A DNA stretch of 64,000 bases from assembly GCA_026214975.1 (NCBI GenBank), contig JAOBSW010000247.1, forward strand, positions 78,995 through 142,994, read 5' to 3'. Origin of the DNA: Gentiana macrophylla. Lineage: Eukaryota; Streptophyta; Magnoliopsida; Gentianales; Gentianaceae. Below the pieces are notes generated by a model that saw only the letters and a program-made list of their open reading frames with translations, had not been told where the DNA came from and made no database searches. The position numbers were made by a program, and so were the translations under genes. Shown piece by piece: positions 45,070 to 57,964 of the stretch; within the stretch, counting starts at the first letter, position 1; every line of letters starts with the position of its first letter.

Positions 45070-45660
45070 GGGAGTCATCAGACACCAACAAATCCTCGAC
45101 ACCCATTTTCTTGAGCAAGTTTTAGACTAGTTATCATGGCTTCATACTCACTTCTCGTTGTTCGCTGCTTTAAAATCGAATCAAGGGCATACGGAACTCT
45201 TCGCTTTTGGCTTACTTGTAATGAGCCCCGCCCGCCTTCCTTCCTTACTTGACGCCCGTCGACTGAGAGTCCATTTTTCCTCCGACTTTGCTTCTCCCGG
45301 TCGAGCCGGATGGAAATCCTTCGCCTAAAAATCGCCAAGGCCTGTGCTTTTATCACGGGCTCGAGAGACGAACTCGATGTCATTCTAGGCCATTTCTACT
45401 ACCCATTTCGCCACCGACCCGAGGTGTCGGGCTTTGCCAAAATCGCTTGGTTGGTTGGTCCGTGACTTGCACAACAGGATGAGCTTGGAAATATGGCCTC
45501 AACTTTCTCGAGGCATGAACAAGACATAATGCTAACTTCACACCGGTGAGTACCGGATCTCGGGCCATGTAATGCTTTGTTGACAAAATATATGTGCACC
45601 GCCATGTACTTTCTGACTAGAACCGCACTTCATCGCTTCCTCGTGATACCGCCAAATAAA
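45070..45660 (-). pseudogene. Dual RNase H region of the Tat element
   Basis: Two RNase H domains in series. The retroviral-type one reads KLALCLVHASRKLRPYFQAH, then VTDQPTKRF (45399-45586). The second reads LSVDG, then YALDSILKQRTTRSEYEAMI and TSLKLAQENGC (45078-45300), the archaeal/plant-like form with an 'EAEYEALI.GL.LA'-type active-site helix. Possession of both is a specific trait of Tat Gypsy elements. Frames are broken between and within the domains. Confidence 0.8.
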
Positions 45661-45699
45661 CTAACAACATTTCTTCTCGAGAGAGAGGGTGAGGGTAGG

Positions 45700-46620
45700 T
45701 AACTCGATAGATAAGTTTTCAACTCCTCAAGTCTGCCTCGACATTCATTATCCCAATGAAAAGGATCGCCTTATGGAGAATCTTGAAAATGGTAGTGCAC
45801 GCCGCGCTGGATCTCAACAAGAATCTATTGAGGGCAGCCATCCGACCTGCTGAGTCTCTGCACTCTCCTTTGTATTTCGAGGTGCGGCATATTCTTCAAA
45901 GTGTCGATCTTGTCCGGTTTGCTCGAATCCCGCCCTTCAAATCATGTATCCCAAGAACTTACCCGACCGACCCCAAAGGTGCATTTCTTCGGTTTAATCT
46001 CATCTACGCTTCCTCAATACTTCAAAACCTCTCGAGTATTGACTAAGTATTGTTTCATAGATCGACTTTTGATGAGTAAGTCGCCTACATACACCTCCAT
46101 GCATCTACTAATTTGCTTTGCAAAGATCTTATTGATTGCCCTACGGTACGCTGTCCCAAAGATTCTTCAATCCGAATGGAATGGTTACATAATGTATGTG
46201 TCAATTCGTGATAAACGCCGCTTTTTCAACGCCTCGAGGATCAATTAATCTGGTGGTATCCCTTATACGCGCCTCAAAACCAAACACTTCAAAATCGATG
46301 GTGGAATCTACCAACTCGCCGATTTTTGGCAATGGGTATGAGTCTTTTGGGCATGCTTTGTTCAAATCTGAAGTCCACACACATACGCCAATTGCCATCG
46401 TGTTTCATGACCAATACCGGTTTGCTAGCCACTCGATAAAACACCTCTCTCACTACGTGGGCCGCTAAGAGCTTTCCGACTTCCAACTCTATGGCCTCAA
46501 GTCTATCGACGCAAAATTTCTTCTTCTCGCTTGATCGCTTTTGGCCTGGTCAATTTCGAGCTTATGAATCGTGATGTCTCGTAGATAGCCCTGGCATGTC
46601 AAGAGCTTTCTGTGCAAAGA
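45700..46620 (-). pseudogene. Tat reverse transcriptase, frameshifted
   Basis: Minus-strand frames at 46289-46486 and 46201-46398 give, in order, REVFYRVASKPVLVMKHDGN, WRMCVDFRFEQ and DLNKACPKDSYPLPKIGELV (RT fingers). The catalytic aspartate region lies further left at about 46080-46120 in a poorly preserved frame (plus strand gtcgcctacatacacctcc). Identification rests on the well-kept N-terminal half. Confidence 0.82.
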
Positions 46621-46899
46621 CATCTCTCAACTCGATTAGCAACTCGATGAGCACTCGCTTTTGTTGGGATCCAAACCCCGACTTGCACACTCGATCGCCC
46701 TCTCCTTCCCAGAGTCGGACATTCTCGACCGCATCGCCGAGACCCAATTCTTTTCCTCCTCTTCCTCCTGGAATTAGTTCCTCGACTAAGATTTGTTGCA
46801 TCGCCATCTTCCCATTCATGACAACGGAGTTACAACTCCGCGCGGCTTCAACATCCCCTTTACTTCACGGGAACCTGCCTTGTTGGAAACTTCATGCTA

Positions 46900-47210
46900 T
46901 TATGGAACGTCAAATGATTGCACGCAGTCGTAAGAGGCCGGGTCGCTCCAAGATGACGTTATAGCGGAGGGAGCTTTGACCACTACGTAACTCACCGAGA
47001 GTCCTTCCTTTTCACCATCTCCGATTGTGGTGAGCACTTTATCGATCCCATAGGATGAATCGCTTGCCCCGTGAATCCAAACACAGTGGATGCTATGGTG
47101 AGCTAAGTCTTTCACTTTCAACTTCATCGCCCAAACGCCGAGTAATAAAAGATGTTCATTGCACTTCCGCTATCGATGCACTCGATACACGGGCTCGCTA
47201 ATCATGGCCT
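46900..47210 (-). pseudogene. Tat aspartic protease
   Basis: A DSGSAMNIFYYSAFGR block can be read on the minus strand at about 47175-47125, the retropepsin active site of Gypsy elements (usually DSGS.VNII in this lineage). A stop follows (frame end near 47125). Flanking sequence is frameshifted. Confidence 0.7.
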
Positions 47211-47479
47211 CGATATTCAACCCTTCGCTATGACTCCTAGACTTTGGGATATCAACGCTGGGCCGACTCCGACTCCGTCAGAATTGAAGCCGCTTGGCGC
47301 CTCTCGAGCTACCACCGCTCTCGACTATCTTGGTCTTTGTCGCCTCGCCGCCCAAAGATCGCGGTTAACATAACCGCTTGGCCGATTGTCATCATATCCG
47401 CTCTCGACCAAAGTTGTCTATGTTATTTCCATCTCGATCCGAGATCAATTCCTCCGAGGTGATCGATCTCTCCGCCTCT

Positions 47480-48720
47480 CGAATGCCTCGACTCGAATTC
47501 TAACGTGATCGTAATTCTTCTCTTACGCCTCCATGCCCCTGGCGCCTCACACCGAGATCTATCAACCACTTCATCAAGCTTCCTTCCCGGATGCAGACGC
47601 CAATGTCTTTTTTTCGTGTCGATACAATCCTCTCGTCTGTATGACCTATGTCTTTCATGAAACTCGCAAGACTTGCTTCATGCGCTCCTCTTTCTCGAGG
47701 TTTCTTCAACGGTGGTGCTTTTCTCGCTATGTTCTTCGAGAGCATAATCGATAACACCTCGCTCGAGATCGATTGAGCGGAATAAAGTCTTTATCACGCA
47801 CGGGTCCCTTCTGCCCCCACGGTCCGAGGCGGGTGCTTCGACACGGTCCTGCATCGACGGGCTTACTCGACATCCTCGCCTCTTGATTGATGTCTGCTCG
47901 ACTCGATCGCCCTTTTGGAATCATCCATTGATTGGTGTGCTCGCGACCGCTTCTTCCTGATGTAATCTATGCACCACATTAACACACTCGCCCATTGTAT
48001 TGGGGACATCTCTCGCCAACTTCATATATAATTTCAGACATGCGCAGCCCCATTTAACGACGTGATCGTAAGTCGATCATCTCGCATCCTTGACCGCATG
48101 GCCTCAAGATTAAATCTCTTCAAATATTCCATTACCGCTTTCATCCTTTTGTCGCTTCACGCTCACGAGGTGCCTGGCACTTAGATGAAACTTGTTCACT
48201 ATGAACGATCCCAAACTTGCGAGCTAGCATGGCAAAATTGAGATCGACCGCCGTAGCTTCGCGTGAACCATTCCCTTGCTCGACCTACGAGTAAGCGCCT
48301 CAAACGCTCGACATCGATTGCAGGCCGGGTGCTCCGCCCAACCTCATTTGAGATAGACACTGTGGAAGATGGTCTTCGGGTCGGTAGTACCATCGTAAGG
48401 CTCTATCTTCGTATCTTAAACCCTTCAGTTTAGGAAAAGCTCTCGATCTCCTTTGTGAAGCGGAGACTCTAACCATAATAAACTCGATTCTTTCCTGCAC
48501 AACATTCGGGCCCTCCTCGACGCTATCTTCGCCCATTTTCTCGATGCTTTTGTTGATCTCACGCTTTTCTCTCAATCGAGCCAGAGAACGACCGACTTCA
48601 TCTCTGTGGAGTTTGCTTGGGTTTGTCCACAAAGATCTTTCGACCGCCGCCGCGACGCTTTCTCGCCGCCGTCGCTTGCCTTTGTGCCGTGAATTTCCTT
48701 TGCTATAATCCCGACATTAA
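47480..48720 (-). pseudogene. Tat gag, decayed
   Basis: Frame 48300-48632 (minus) starts the gag region with an Arg/Glu-rich helix (RLREKREINKSIEKMGED). Further left, frames around 48050-48300 contain EAMRSRMR-like and basic blocks, and a KPRERGAHEASL-type Arg/Ser-rich region (47500-47757). No CCHC box could be confirmed. Position between leader and protease supports gag; similarity is weaker than for pol. Confidence 0.55.
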
Positions 48721-48990
48721 TTCCGTGTCCGCCCGCTAGTTGATCCACAAGCGCCGATGTTCTGGAGCAAGGACTTGCTTTTCTTGCTTGGGGTTTTCGC
48801 GGACAAGACCTTCCTTTTCATGCCGAGGATCCTCAAGTACAAGATCCAAGCTGGGCTTTTCCTCCTCATGCCTCGTGATCTAGCTGCTCATTAATCGCGA
48901 GCCTTGATCTGCAACTTTGATGCAAATTTTTCTAGAGGCATCGTGGATCTTCGATGTATTCAATCAATACTTTCCTCCTTCTAGCGCTAA

Positions 48991-49558
48991 TGACGATGAC
49001 AAATTATGTCACCTTGTATAATCCGGGCCCTAATTGAATCTAGTGATGAACACACACAAAACTCTAATGCCTAAAAGAGTGCGGTAGTGGATTTTAATAT
49101 TTATGGCCGAAGTCTAAGATCAGATCTTAGATTTCCCACGATTCTACAGTTCCAGTGAATCAAGCCTTACGAGTTCCCGGAATGAGGTATATATATTGAC
49201 AATACATGCCCTAACCCTAATAATAGGTCGGCTTATGTTATTTTCTTTCTTTACCCTTTAATGGGTTTTAACCTTGCCAAGCTACCACCGTTAGTGGGCT
49301 TGGATACTGGTGCGGATCGCCACGATGTCGATATTTCCGACCTCCGTGCTCACCACGGACTCACCGCCCTACATCAAGTTAATTGTGCGGATCGATCGTC
49401 TACATCGCCGATAGTCGATCGTCAGCTCTGAGTCTACTAGATGGCCTTAGCCTTAGCCTCGAGCATCTGGCACATGAATACCTTGGTGTTTTATCCATAA
49501 TGTTGTTTTAGACCAATCGATAGACGACACGCGGTGGGTGAAACCTCAGATCGCCACA
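48991..49558 (-). repeat. 5' LTR of the Tat element (568 bp)
   Basis: Direct repeat of 39543-40115. On the minus strand the inner flank begins TTAGCGCTAGAAGGAGG (complement of about 48974-48990), a plausible but unidentified tRNA primer site. Confidence 0.88.
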
Positions 49559-50138
49559 CACATATCGTAATATGTATCGGGCCGTGATTAATCCTCTCTC
49601 AAAAACTGTGGGCTACAAAGCCAAATCGAGGGTAATGTAGAGGGTGGTGGTAGGAATTAAAGATCGAGGATAGAGGATCGTGGTAACGAATGTGAAATTT
49701 GAAATTTTGAATGGACTAATGAGTTTACTCAAAAAAGAGAATGGGCTAATGAGAGATTTCAGAATTTAATTGCCGTAAATTTTCGACAAATTTAAGAGCC
49801 GTGAGCATGATATGATATTTGACGGGCGCGTGTATAATCCGTGAACGGGAACATTTTTTTTTTTTTTTTGTTGGAGTGTATATACATTTTTTATGGGATA
49901 AGCCGGGTCGAAAGTGGGTTATGTGGGTAAAATACTTTAATTTTGTAAATCCTTCCTCCATATTATATATATATATATATTCTGCATTTTGTTTGTCCCA
50001 TTAATTTGTTATTTATGTCTTTAAAATTTTCACTTTTGCATTACCTGAAATTCTGCTTCCACATGTGGTCCACAATAATAGTGTTATCTTCCACATGTTA
50101 TTGTTACTTTGTATTCTTGAAAACAATATATATATATA

Positions 50139-51098
50139 GTAATTAGCTAAAACACCCCTATCTACGGGCCAACTTTGATTTATTATGATCTTTAAATTTA
50201 ACAATTTACCATCTATCTTGTGTAATATTTTGTAATAAACACTATTTTATTAGCTCAAAACACCCCTATCTCATGGGTCAACTTTGAGACTTTCCATGTA
50301 TCTTTAAATTTAAGACTTTACCTCTATTTTGTGTAATATTTTACAACAAATAACCTTTTTCAATTTGACGTTAAATGAAACGGAAAGATGCTTGTCATTC
50401 ATCACTGCCATCAACATTTCACGCGCTTTCACATTTTTACTTTTTTATTTCTTTTGATCAAATAAATCTCCCTAAACCATTTTCTTCCTCAATGTTTAAT
50501 TAATGAGTTTTTTTGCACAATTAAATCCCCATCTCCTATTAAACCCTAATTTGTCGACCAACAATTGCCTCTCGCCATTTCATTTCCCATCTCTCTCTGT
50601 GAATAGTTGTCTCGCCATTTTCTTCCTCACCTTCAAAGTGTTTCAAGCAATGGTTCAAGAAATATAAGGCTCAACACTCATTCCTCAAGTTCCATCTTCC
50701 ACACAATTCTCGCCGCGCCGATAGACACTGACGGTGTTAATGTAAAGCACTCACGATTTATTAATCTTCTATCACGGGAAGGCAATTAAGTTTTTGTATG
50801 GGAAGGAAATTAGAAATCGGAAATGACGGGAAGGTATTCGATAAATGGGTTGGGAATGAACGATTTATTTTTGGGAAATACTAAAATAAAGTTTATTTTT
50901 ATTTTTATTGTTAAGTCGTGAAACGTCTGATTATGAATTGAACGATAAACGCGATTTTCCGTTTCATTTAACGCCAAATTAAAAAGTGGTGTTTATTGCA
51001 AAATAAGACACAAAATAAAGTGGTAAATTTAAATTTAAAGATACGCCAGAAGTTTCAAAGTTTCGACTCCAAAGATCGCGTTTTTTACGCTTAATTAC
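50139..51098. mobile_element. Mutator-like non-autonomous element with long inverted repeats (960 bp)
   Basis: Left arm (about 50251-50383) and right arm (50959-51098) are inverted copies. Both carry the words aaatgaaacgg, ggcgttaaatg/gacgttaaatg, tttattttgtgt and tctttaaattta. The left arm is preceded by a second tandem copy (50139-50250, agctaaaacacccctatct). Both outer ends start GTAATTA and abut AT microsatellite DNA. Long TIRs (over 110 bp) fit a MULE/MITE. There is no transposase; the 570-bp core has no clear frame. Confidence 0.7.
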
Positions 51099-51277
51099 TC
51101 ATATATATATATATATTTTTATGCTACCATTTAATTCCCACCGAGATTCGTGAACTTTTAAATATTAAAACGATATAGCTTTTATTAAAAACGTTATTTT
51201 ATGTTAAAAATAAAGCTTTTACGATCTAACGATCCTACTGAAAAGAATTCATGGATTCATCACTATATGTATGTATG

Positions 51278-51278
<1 letters not shown>

Positions 51279-51320
<42 letters not shown>
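51279..51320. repeat. Compound (ATGT)n-(AT)n microsatellite
   Basis: About four tatg units at 51266-51281 run into about 19 AT units ending at 51320. Confidence 0.9.
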
Positions 51321-51322
<2 letters not shown>

Positions 51323-51623
51323 TTATATATAATAAAGGAGAAGGGGCGCTTCTTGTTGCTTGTAGTGTGGGGTGCCACATGTCACCCCCTGATTGGCCCT
51401 GCATTAAATTTTTTTTTTTCCCTTTCCTGGTGGTACAAGTTAGGACTTGTAGCGACGCTTTTTTGATTTTTTTTTAATTTATTTTTCTCCTTCTTCCTTT
51501 CCATTAATTTTTCCCTATACATACATATATATGTATCTATATCCTACTATATAATACAAAAGACAATTTGTTTGATATATTGAAATGACACGTGCCACTG
51601 CAAGAATTGGCCCATATTTTCTA

Positions 51624-51659
<36 letters not shown>

Positions 51660-52882
51660 CGGTCCCCATCTTTTCCTCCATCTGTATCATCACAAGAAAA
51701 GAGGGAGAAACTTCTCACCCGCCCACATCCTATCACTTCTCTTCTCGGTGAATCTGGCCCATAGTCCATCATCAAAAGCAAAATCTTTTGTGCTGAAGCT
51801 TCCAAGAAACAAGAATTTGTGGCTTCCAGATATTCAAGTCCATTAATTTGATAATTTCACTCTCTGATATTCACATCTATTTTCCCATTTAATTGAGAGG
51901 CTGATATATTGGCTTCTCTCAAGGATTGATTCATCTATTTTCCCATTTACAACACATTGAGAGGCAATGATGATATTGGTTTCAAGAGCCGATTGATTCA
52001 TTAGCAATTGAAAATTTTGCAACACATGGTGTTTGTTTATCTTTGCTTGCATAATCATAGATTTGAGCCTTATTTCTTAATATTTTTTGGGAAAAATATT
52101 AAACTAAAGTTCGCTCCATCGATTGATGGTAGCATTTTCCCATTGCATTATCGATATTTTTGCTTTGAATACCCAATAAAATTTTCTCGTTTCTGCTATT
52201 TGTTATTTTCCTCAGACTTTGGTGTTTTTGTTTTTTTTGCAATACTTAATTCAAAGTTACCATTTTAGTTAATCATAATTTTAAATTTTTGGGTTTGGGG
52301 TTATATAAGCTCAAATAGTCTTTATATAAATACCATTGATTTCTTTTTTGCTTTTGTTTCTTCATGTTTCCAGGAAATTTGAGACTCAAGACAAAGAAAG
52401 GAGTGTTTATGAAGACAGTTAAATGCTTGTCAATAGTATGAGATCCGTAAAGAAAGGAGTGTTTGTTTGTGTTGTATCATTTTTTGTTTGTGGTTTTTTC
52501 CTCTCCGGTTTTTTGCTCTTTTTGCTGTGTGTTATGCTAATATGTGAAAGTTGTGCTCTTATGTGAGTTGAAGTTGGTATTATCGCATCTTTACTTTTGT
52601 ACGATATGATCTTTTCTTATAAAATTGCATAAAACAATTTTAATTCATTTTGTTCTTCAAAGATTTCTTGTACTTCTTCGTGTTCTTGAAGAATTTGTTT
52701 TAATTTTGTTCATTCATTTGTCAAATAATGAAATTTCACACCCCACATGTAATGTATAGTTTTGAACCATTATCCGAATTAATTTTGTTCATACATTTGT
52801 TGTTTTCCGCCATTTTTCATTTGTTGTGAGAACTTCATTATTAACCTCCTACCCGCAAATTAAAGCGCTTTAATGTCACTAG
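51320..52882 (+). mobile_element. Second Helitron candidate
   Basis: The 5' end TCTTTATATATAATAAAGGA follows an A and resembles the start of the candidate at 36771. The 3' end has a perfect 16-bp palindrome attaaagcgctttaat (52859-52874) and CTAG at 52879-52882. The next base is C, not the expected T, which weakens the call. A further Helitron-like start (TCCTACTATATAATACAAAA, about 51542) lies inside, possibly a nested copy. No Rep/helicase frame was found. Confidence 0.35.
51626..51659. repeat. Poly-T run (34 bases)
   Basis: An uninterrupted homopolymer. It may be a slippage product or a retroposed poly-A in reverse orientation, but no retrogene is attached. Confidence 0.9.
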
Positions 52883-55800
52883 CAAGTTTTTACTTTGGCA
52901 CCACACCAAGAGACTTTTCAAATGTTGATTCTAAAACCTAAATATGACTTTCATTTTGGTATCGGAAAGGTAGGTTTTATGTGTATACCTTCTATTATCA
53001 TCCGCAACAAGCACAATGGAAGACATACATACAAAGGGGAACCAACGTTAATGCCTAGAAAACAAAAGACTAATCACCTATTATTTCCTCATTGGCCTTT
53101 AAGTTGATGAATGATTTTTGAAAATGTGCTATTGAATATAAAAAAAGGGGTTGAATGCTATTACTCTATGAAAACATTGGCTAATTTTGTGTATATAGAG
53201 TAATATTGAAAAATATGAATAACATCTCTGATGGTTCTTGAGTTGGCAGAGGTATATAATGTATAGTTTATCTTTGTTCCTTATTCACATAATTAGGTGT
53301 ACAAAGGGGTGCTTTATAGTTTATACAGCTCAAGGATAAGCAAATACGCCCCACTTTTGTCGGGAAATCACATGTATGTTGTCGTGGTTACTTGAGACAT
53401 CCTTTGACACCTTGTCGATCAAGACCGTCAGCTTTAGAAGTTAATAAGAATGTGAACATATAACATTTTCTACCAACCATGTATGATAGCAATTAGAATT
53501 ACTACCTACTAAAATCGTGGTCGCTTTCTATGATATTTCATGTCTCATGATGTTTGGAATTTCGCCTATAAAGGCCTTTAATCATTCTTAGTAGGAAAAA
53601 TGATCACTATATAAGACAATAATGGGCACCAAACTCGTGTACGGGATATCACCCATTTGAAATGAAATGGACTTTCTTGGTTGAGGTGGTTGAGAAACAT
53701 GATAAAAAGACCGCCATGCAGTCGACCCAACTCAGTCCAGTTTTAAACTAACATTTTACCAACACGTAAGGTAAAGGCTCATATTTTACATAAGTATTAA
53801 TGTATTATGTTACGATCCAAACTTTCATGGTTATTATGAATAAAATTTCATGGTTATTATTAATAAAATTTTACACTTTTATTAATAGTAAATATGTTAC
53901 GCTTTAAGAATGGCTACTTTTCTAAAGTAAAAAAGGTGGCGGTTGTTGTTTTCAAGACAATATTGACATCAGAATGCATACCGATCAAGGTCTACCTAAA
54001 GTCATCAAATACCAATGTTCTTAATCCATCAAATTCAAATACCAAACTTTAAATGCATTGGAATATAAGTTAGAACATTGTTATTTATTGTTACATTAGA
54101 ATGCTATTACTCTAGAGGTTTTTCTCGCCTCTTTGTATGTGGTCATCATTCCATTTGCAATCAGAATGGTACATAAATGATAGGTATAAGATATTTGTAG
54201 TTGTTTATTAGAAATTGACTTTCCCATTATATGGCTTCATATAAATCCCTACAAATTCCTACTAATCTTTTCGCTAACTTATTCTTTCCGCCTGCATGCA
54301 AAAACTTATGTAAATTAAGAGGCCGCTTAAAGTTGGATTCGTTATACTTTTAATCGTTTTACTTCCATGTATAGATTCATGTGTTTTTTATGTGTACTTC
54401 TATGCATTTTTAGGTTACAACCTTTTATTGCACCCTGCTTACACCTGATTCGCTTTCAAAATGTCGCTTGTAATGGTTTTGTGATATGCGCTTCGCTAAA
54501 TATTGATGTTACACTTGAACGCAGTACATCCAATGCCTTAAACCCTTATATCGCCGCTACCCATTTCAATGCAGTACATCCTTGATATAAAAATCAATGC
54601 TTACTTCATTAACAACCCACCACCGAACGAAAGCAAAGATATATATACCGGATGTCATAATTTTATATTAAACCATTTGTTTTAATACGTGTGTTAAATG
54701 CCATGCACAAATTACTACAATTCATCGCTTTTTTTAATCGCTTTAATTATATAAGCACCAACACATGTTTGTCGCTGGGGACAAAGACCAATGCTTATTT
54801 CTTGCATAACCCATCACCAACGAAGATCGCCTTTAAAAGAATGGTAAATATGTCAACATATTATGTTTTTTTGTACAACAAGCGCTTTAATCAGAAGAAA
54901 TCGACATCCGTATACTCGCTTCATTCAAAGCCGAAGGCACAACCCTTCTTGAAGTTCGTGGCTTACACGGATACATCTAGAAATCATGCCTCTGATCATG
55001 CTATTGCATCGATTGGAAATGTAGCCGAGTATCTAAAACACTTTACGCTTTATTGGTAAAGTTCAAACAATGCTTCAAAATGTGTTGTTCAGTTAAAACC
55101 TGCTTTGAACCGAGGGAAACTAACTTATCTACCAACTCAAGATAAGATCCGCTTGAAGCTTCAGAAGTGTTTCTGCACTTTGTTGATACAGATTGGAAGA
55201 CAGTGCTCGTGATCGCCAAGAACATACTAATCCGCCGCCGCTCAAGCCATGCCACCTCACCAAGTCCGCTCCCAACCACTCCATCCAAGAAGTTGTAAGA
55301 GCAATGATAAACAAATTTAAGATATGTTTACTCGAATCTCATTCACCCATGTTTTTGAGAAATCCTCCCAAGAAAAACAATGGTTTCTTAGTTTATAACG
55401 GTTTCATGTTAAATCATTAAAACCCTTTGTGTTGGTTGTGTTAATGGTTTTTAACATGTACCGCCGCTTTTGTAATCCCGCTCTCACAAGAATACCATTG
55501 ACTTGACTTAAGCGTCTATCACAAAGTGAATGTTAATTAGTTGTAAGTCATTTCCTTAGGCTATCGTGTTCTTTTGCGTAATCTCGTATAAGCAAGCGCA
55601 AAGTAAACCAAAGGTATTGGATTCTCACAGTAAATTATCCCCTATGTATCGAGGTTGGATGCTTTCATCTCTCAAATGTCTACACTGTCTCCTTCTTATA
55701 TATTTGGCCCAAGTTAAATGTCTTTAATAACATTCCCAAAACAAACATTCTTTCTGCATCAAAAATCCCATGCAATAATAATGTTACATATATAACATTA

Positions 55801-56363
55801 CGATTGAAACCATCTGCCTGCATCAAACATGATTCCTTAATACCTCAGCACAAGATTAATCGCGCCAGACTGCCTCTAAGCCACTAGTATATATATATGT
55901 GAATAACAAAGGGAGGGGACCAAATAAAAACACTAGTACAAACGAAATGGATTATTCTAAAAGATAAAGCCGTCCTAGGTGACATATTCAATTAATTCTT
56001 TAGTACTACACAACTAATGTACTATGCCGGATTCCCGGGCAATGGCCAATGAAGTGATGTATAAGCAAGTTTGTCGACAAGTTGAATGATTAATTAGTAC
56101 TACAAGATGCATTATCGACAAAGATACATATCAACTTTTCTTTGTGTTAAAGGACAAAGAAATGATAATTTGGAATTTTAAAATAAAGATAATTAATGAT
56201 ATTTAGAACTATTGTGAAATAATCTTTATTTACCGTTTTGATTACATTTGTCATCAATGAATGTGTACCAGTTGCAATAAAAAAAGAAGTATAATAATAA
56301 AGCCATGAGACAGGTTGGTCAAGTTGTTAAGAAATACAGTACTAGTTTAGAATACTGATATAT

Positions 56364-56369
<6 letters not shown>
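52883..56369. other. Unassigned AT-rich DNA
   Basis: Short frames (52895-53107, 54691-55059, 55043-55288 minus) have no domain I recognise. The last has a leucine-rich C-terminal stretch (SYLELVDKLVSLGSKQVL) that could be captured exon sequence. No transposon ends were identified in about 3.5 kb. An AT stretch lies at about 55887-55900. Confidence 0.3.

Positions 56370-56421
<52 letters not shown>
56370..56421. repeat. (AT)n microsatellite (about 51 bases)
   Basis: About 25 uninterrupted AT units, followed by an A-rich GAAAAA stretch. Confidence 0.92.
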
Positions 56422-56424
<3 letters not shown>

Positions 56425-57194
56425 GAAAAAGAAAAAAAAAGGAAAAAAAAAAGAAAGAGAAGAGAATACTGAATTACTGATACATAATGCATGGAAAAGT
56501 GTAAGAAAGTCCAAAATAAGAATCAAATACTATCGGCCATTAATTTGCCACCCACGTTTTATTCCAAGCACTACATCTTAAAAGATACCTGGTTTTAGGA
56601 CGTTTCACGACTAGTATCATGACTTTCTCGTTTTTCCTGTTTCTTGAAAATACATGTAATTACCTTTTGATGTTAATATTTTAATGTGTTAATCGTCATA
56701 GTTGTTTTTGAAAGAAATATGGTGAGCTGGTTAAAGGTCTATTAGATGAGATTAATATCATAAGTTGATTTTACTTTCTATTCGTGTTATATTATTCCAA
56801 GTAGCGTTATGTTTGTTGTGAAATATATATAAAAATATGACTAATGCTATACTAATTTCTTGATAAAAAATATAGTATAAGGATTGACATGATGTTTAGG
56901 ATATATAATTTGATTAGAAATTATATCGAGTTTAATCGTTCCCATCATAAGGATAATAAGTAGAAGTGATCATTGATATGCTGTCTAATCCAGTAACCAT
57001 TAAACTCGCTGCACCTAAAAGTAGCATTATAAGTTGATAGACATAAGCATTAAAGAAAACTCGTAAATTGAAGCAAAAAGATAGATACCGAATCTTATGA
57101 ACAAACAATATGTATCGCCTCATCTCGCAAAGCTATCGCTGATGTGGTGGTAACGGTCGCCGCAACAAATGTCCGTGGCAGTGTACAATATATA
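56422..57194. other. Intergenic DNA before the Tork-like Copia
   Basis: AT-rich; the only frame (56932-57123 minus) is motif-free. No feature recognised. Confidence 0.4.
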
Positions 57195-57195
57195 T

Positions 57196-57964
57196 CGTTA
57201 TCTCTCAGAGATATGATAAGTAAAATAAAGAAACAGTAAAGATAAAGAACATTTTTTTTTATTTATTTATTAATGTATCTCGAAAGAGACTATTACAATA
57301 ATGAAATGTATATGAAAACAAAGGAAACAGTAAAAGGATATATTAAACTGAAAGAGAAAATTTTATGCCCCAAGATAAATTTGCTTCCAGATGTACTCCA
57401 CTGTTAAGCAATTGTCTCCTGTGATACAATAGCTTACCTGCTCAAGAGGAGGTATTTCAACTCCGAACAACTTCAAACTCGACAAAGAGCTCAAACTCTT
57501 CAACTAAATATATGTAAGTATATGATGTGAGTTGCGCTTCGCTGGTATATATATTTCATTTCCATTCTGTAGAGGATTCTATAATCAAATTTCATGAACT
57601 ATATAGATGACTAACATCAATGAACTTCATAAATGTTATCCATATTTATTAAGAACATTAATGTTATCTATTTTCTTGAACAACTCAACTCTTCCTCATA
57701 TACACGAATTCGACACTCGTGTATATATTGCATTTATGGAAACAATTTATCCACATCAATTTCGAAAGTATTAATTTCTCATTCACCCAATATTAAAATT
57801 GAGTGATTCATATGTCCATCAATATCTACTTGTTACGTAGATCTTATCGATACCATATGCTCCTATTAAATAATTTTGAGAATATCTCAAATTAATTTCA
57901 GAATAGATTTCATAACATAATTTTACACAACTAATTCATGATGTTATCCACCAATTCTCCAACA
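57196..57964 (-). repeat. 3' LTR of the Tork-like Copia (769 bp)
   Basis: Direct repeat of 62679-63445 with many small differences. On the plus strand it ends TCTCCAACA. The opening (tcgttatctctca) has one extra base relative to TGTTATC on the right. Confidence 0.85.

Larger units (their letters stand above)
39543..49558 (-). mobile_element. Tat/Retand-type Ty3/Gypsy retrotransposon (10.0 kb)
   Basis: Direct LTRs at 39543-40115 (3') and 48991-49558 (5'), both beginning TGACGATGACA on the plus strand and ending GCCATA or GCCACA. On the minus strand the order is gag, protease, RT, two RNase H domains, integrase, a tandem-repeat region and an opposite-strand extra gene, then the 3' LTR. Dual RNase H, an antisense ORF before the 3' LTR and a 3' tandem-repeat tract are together diagnostic of the Tat lineage (Retand/Ogre group). 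Coding frames are heavily broken. TSD is imperfect (CACAC left, CACAT right). Confidence 0.9.

Noticed and set aside
54691..55288. Overlapping frames at 54691-55059 (+) and 55043-55288 (-)
   Set aside because: No domain recognised on either strand; cannot support a gene.
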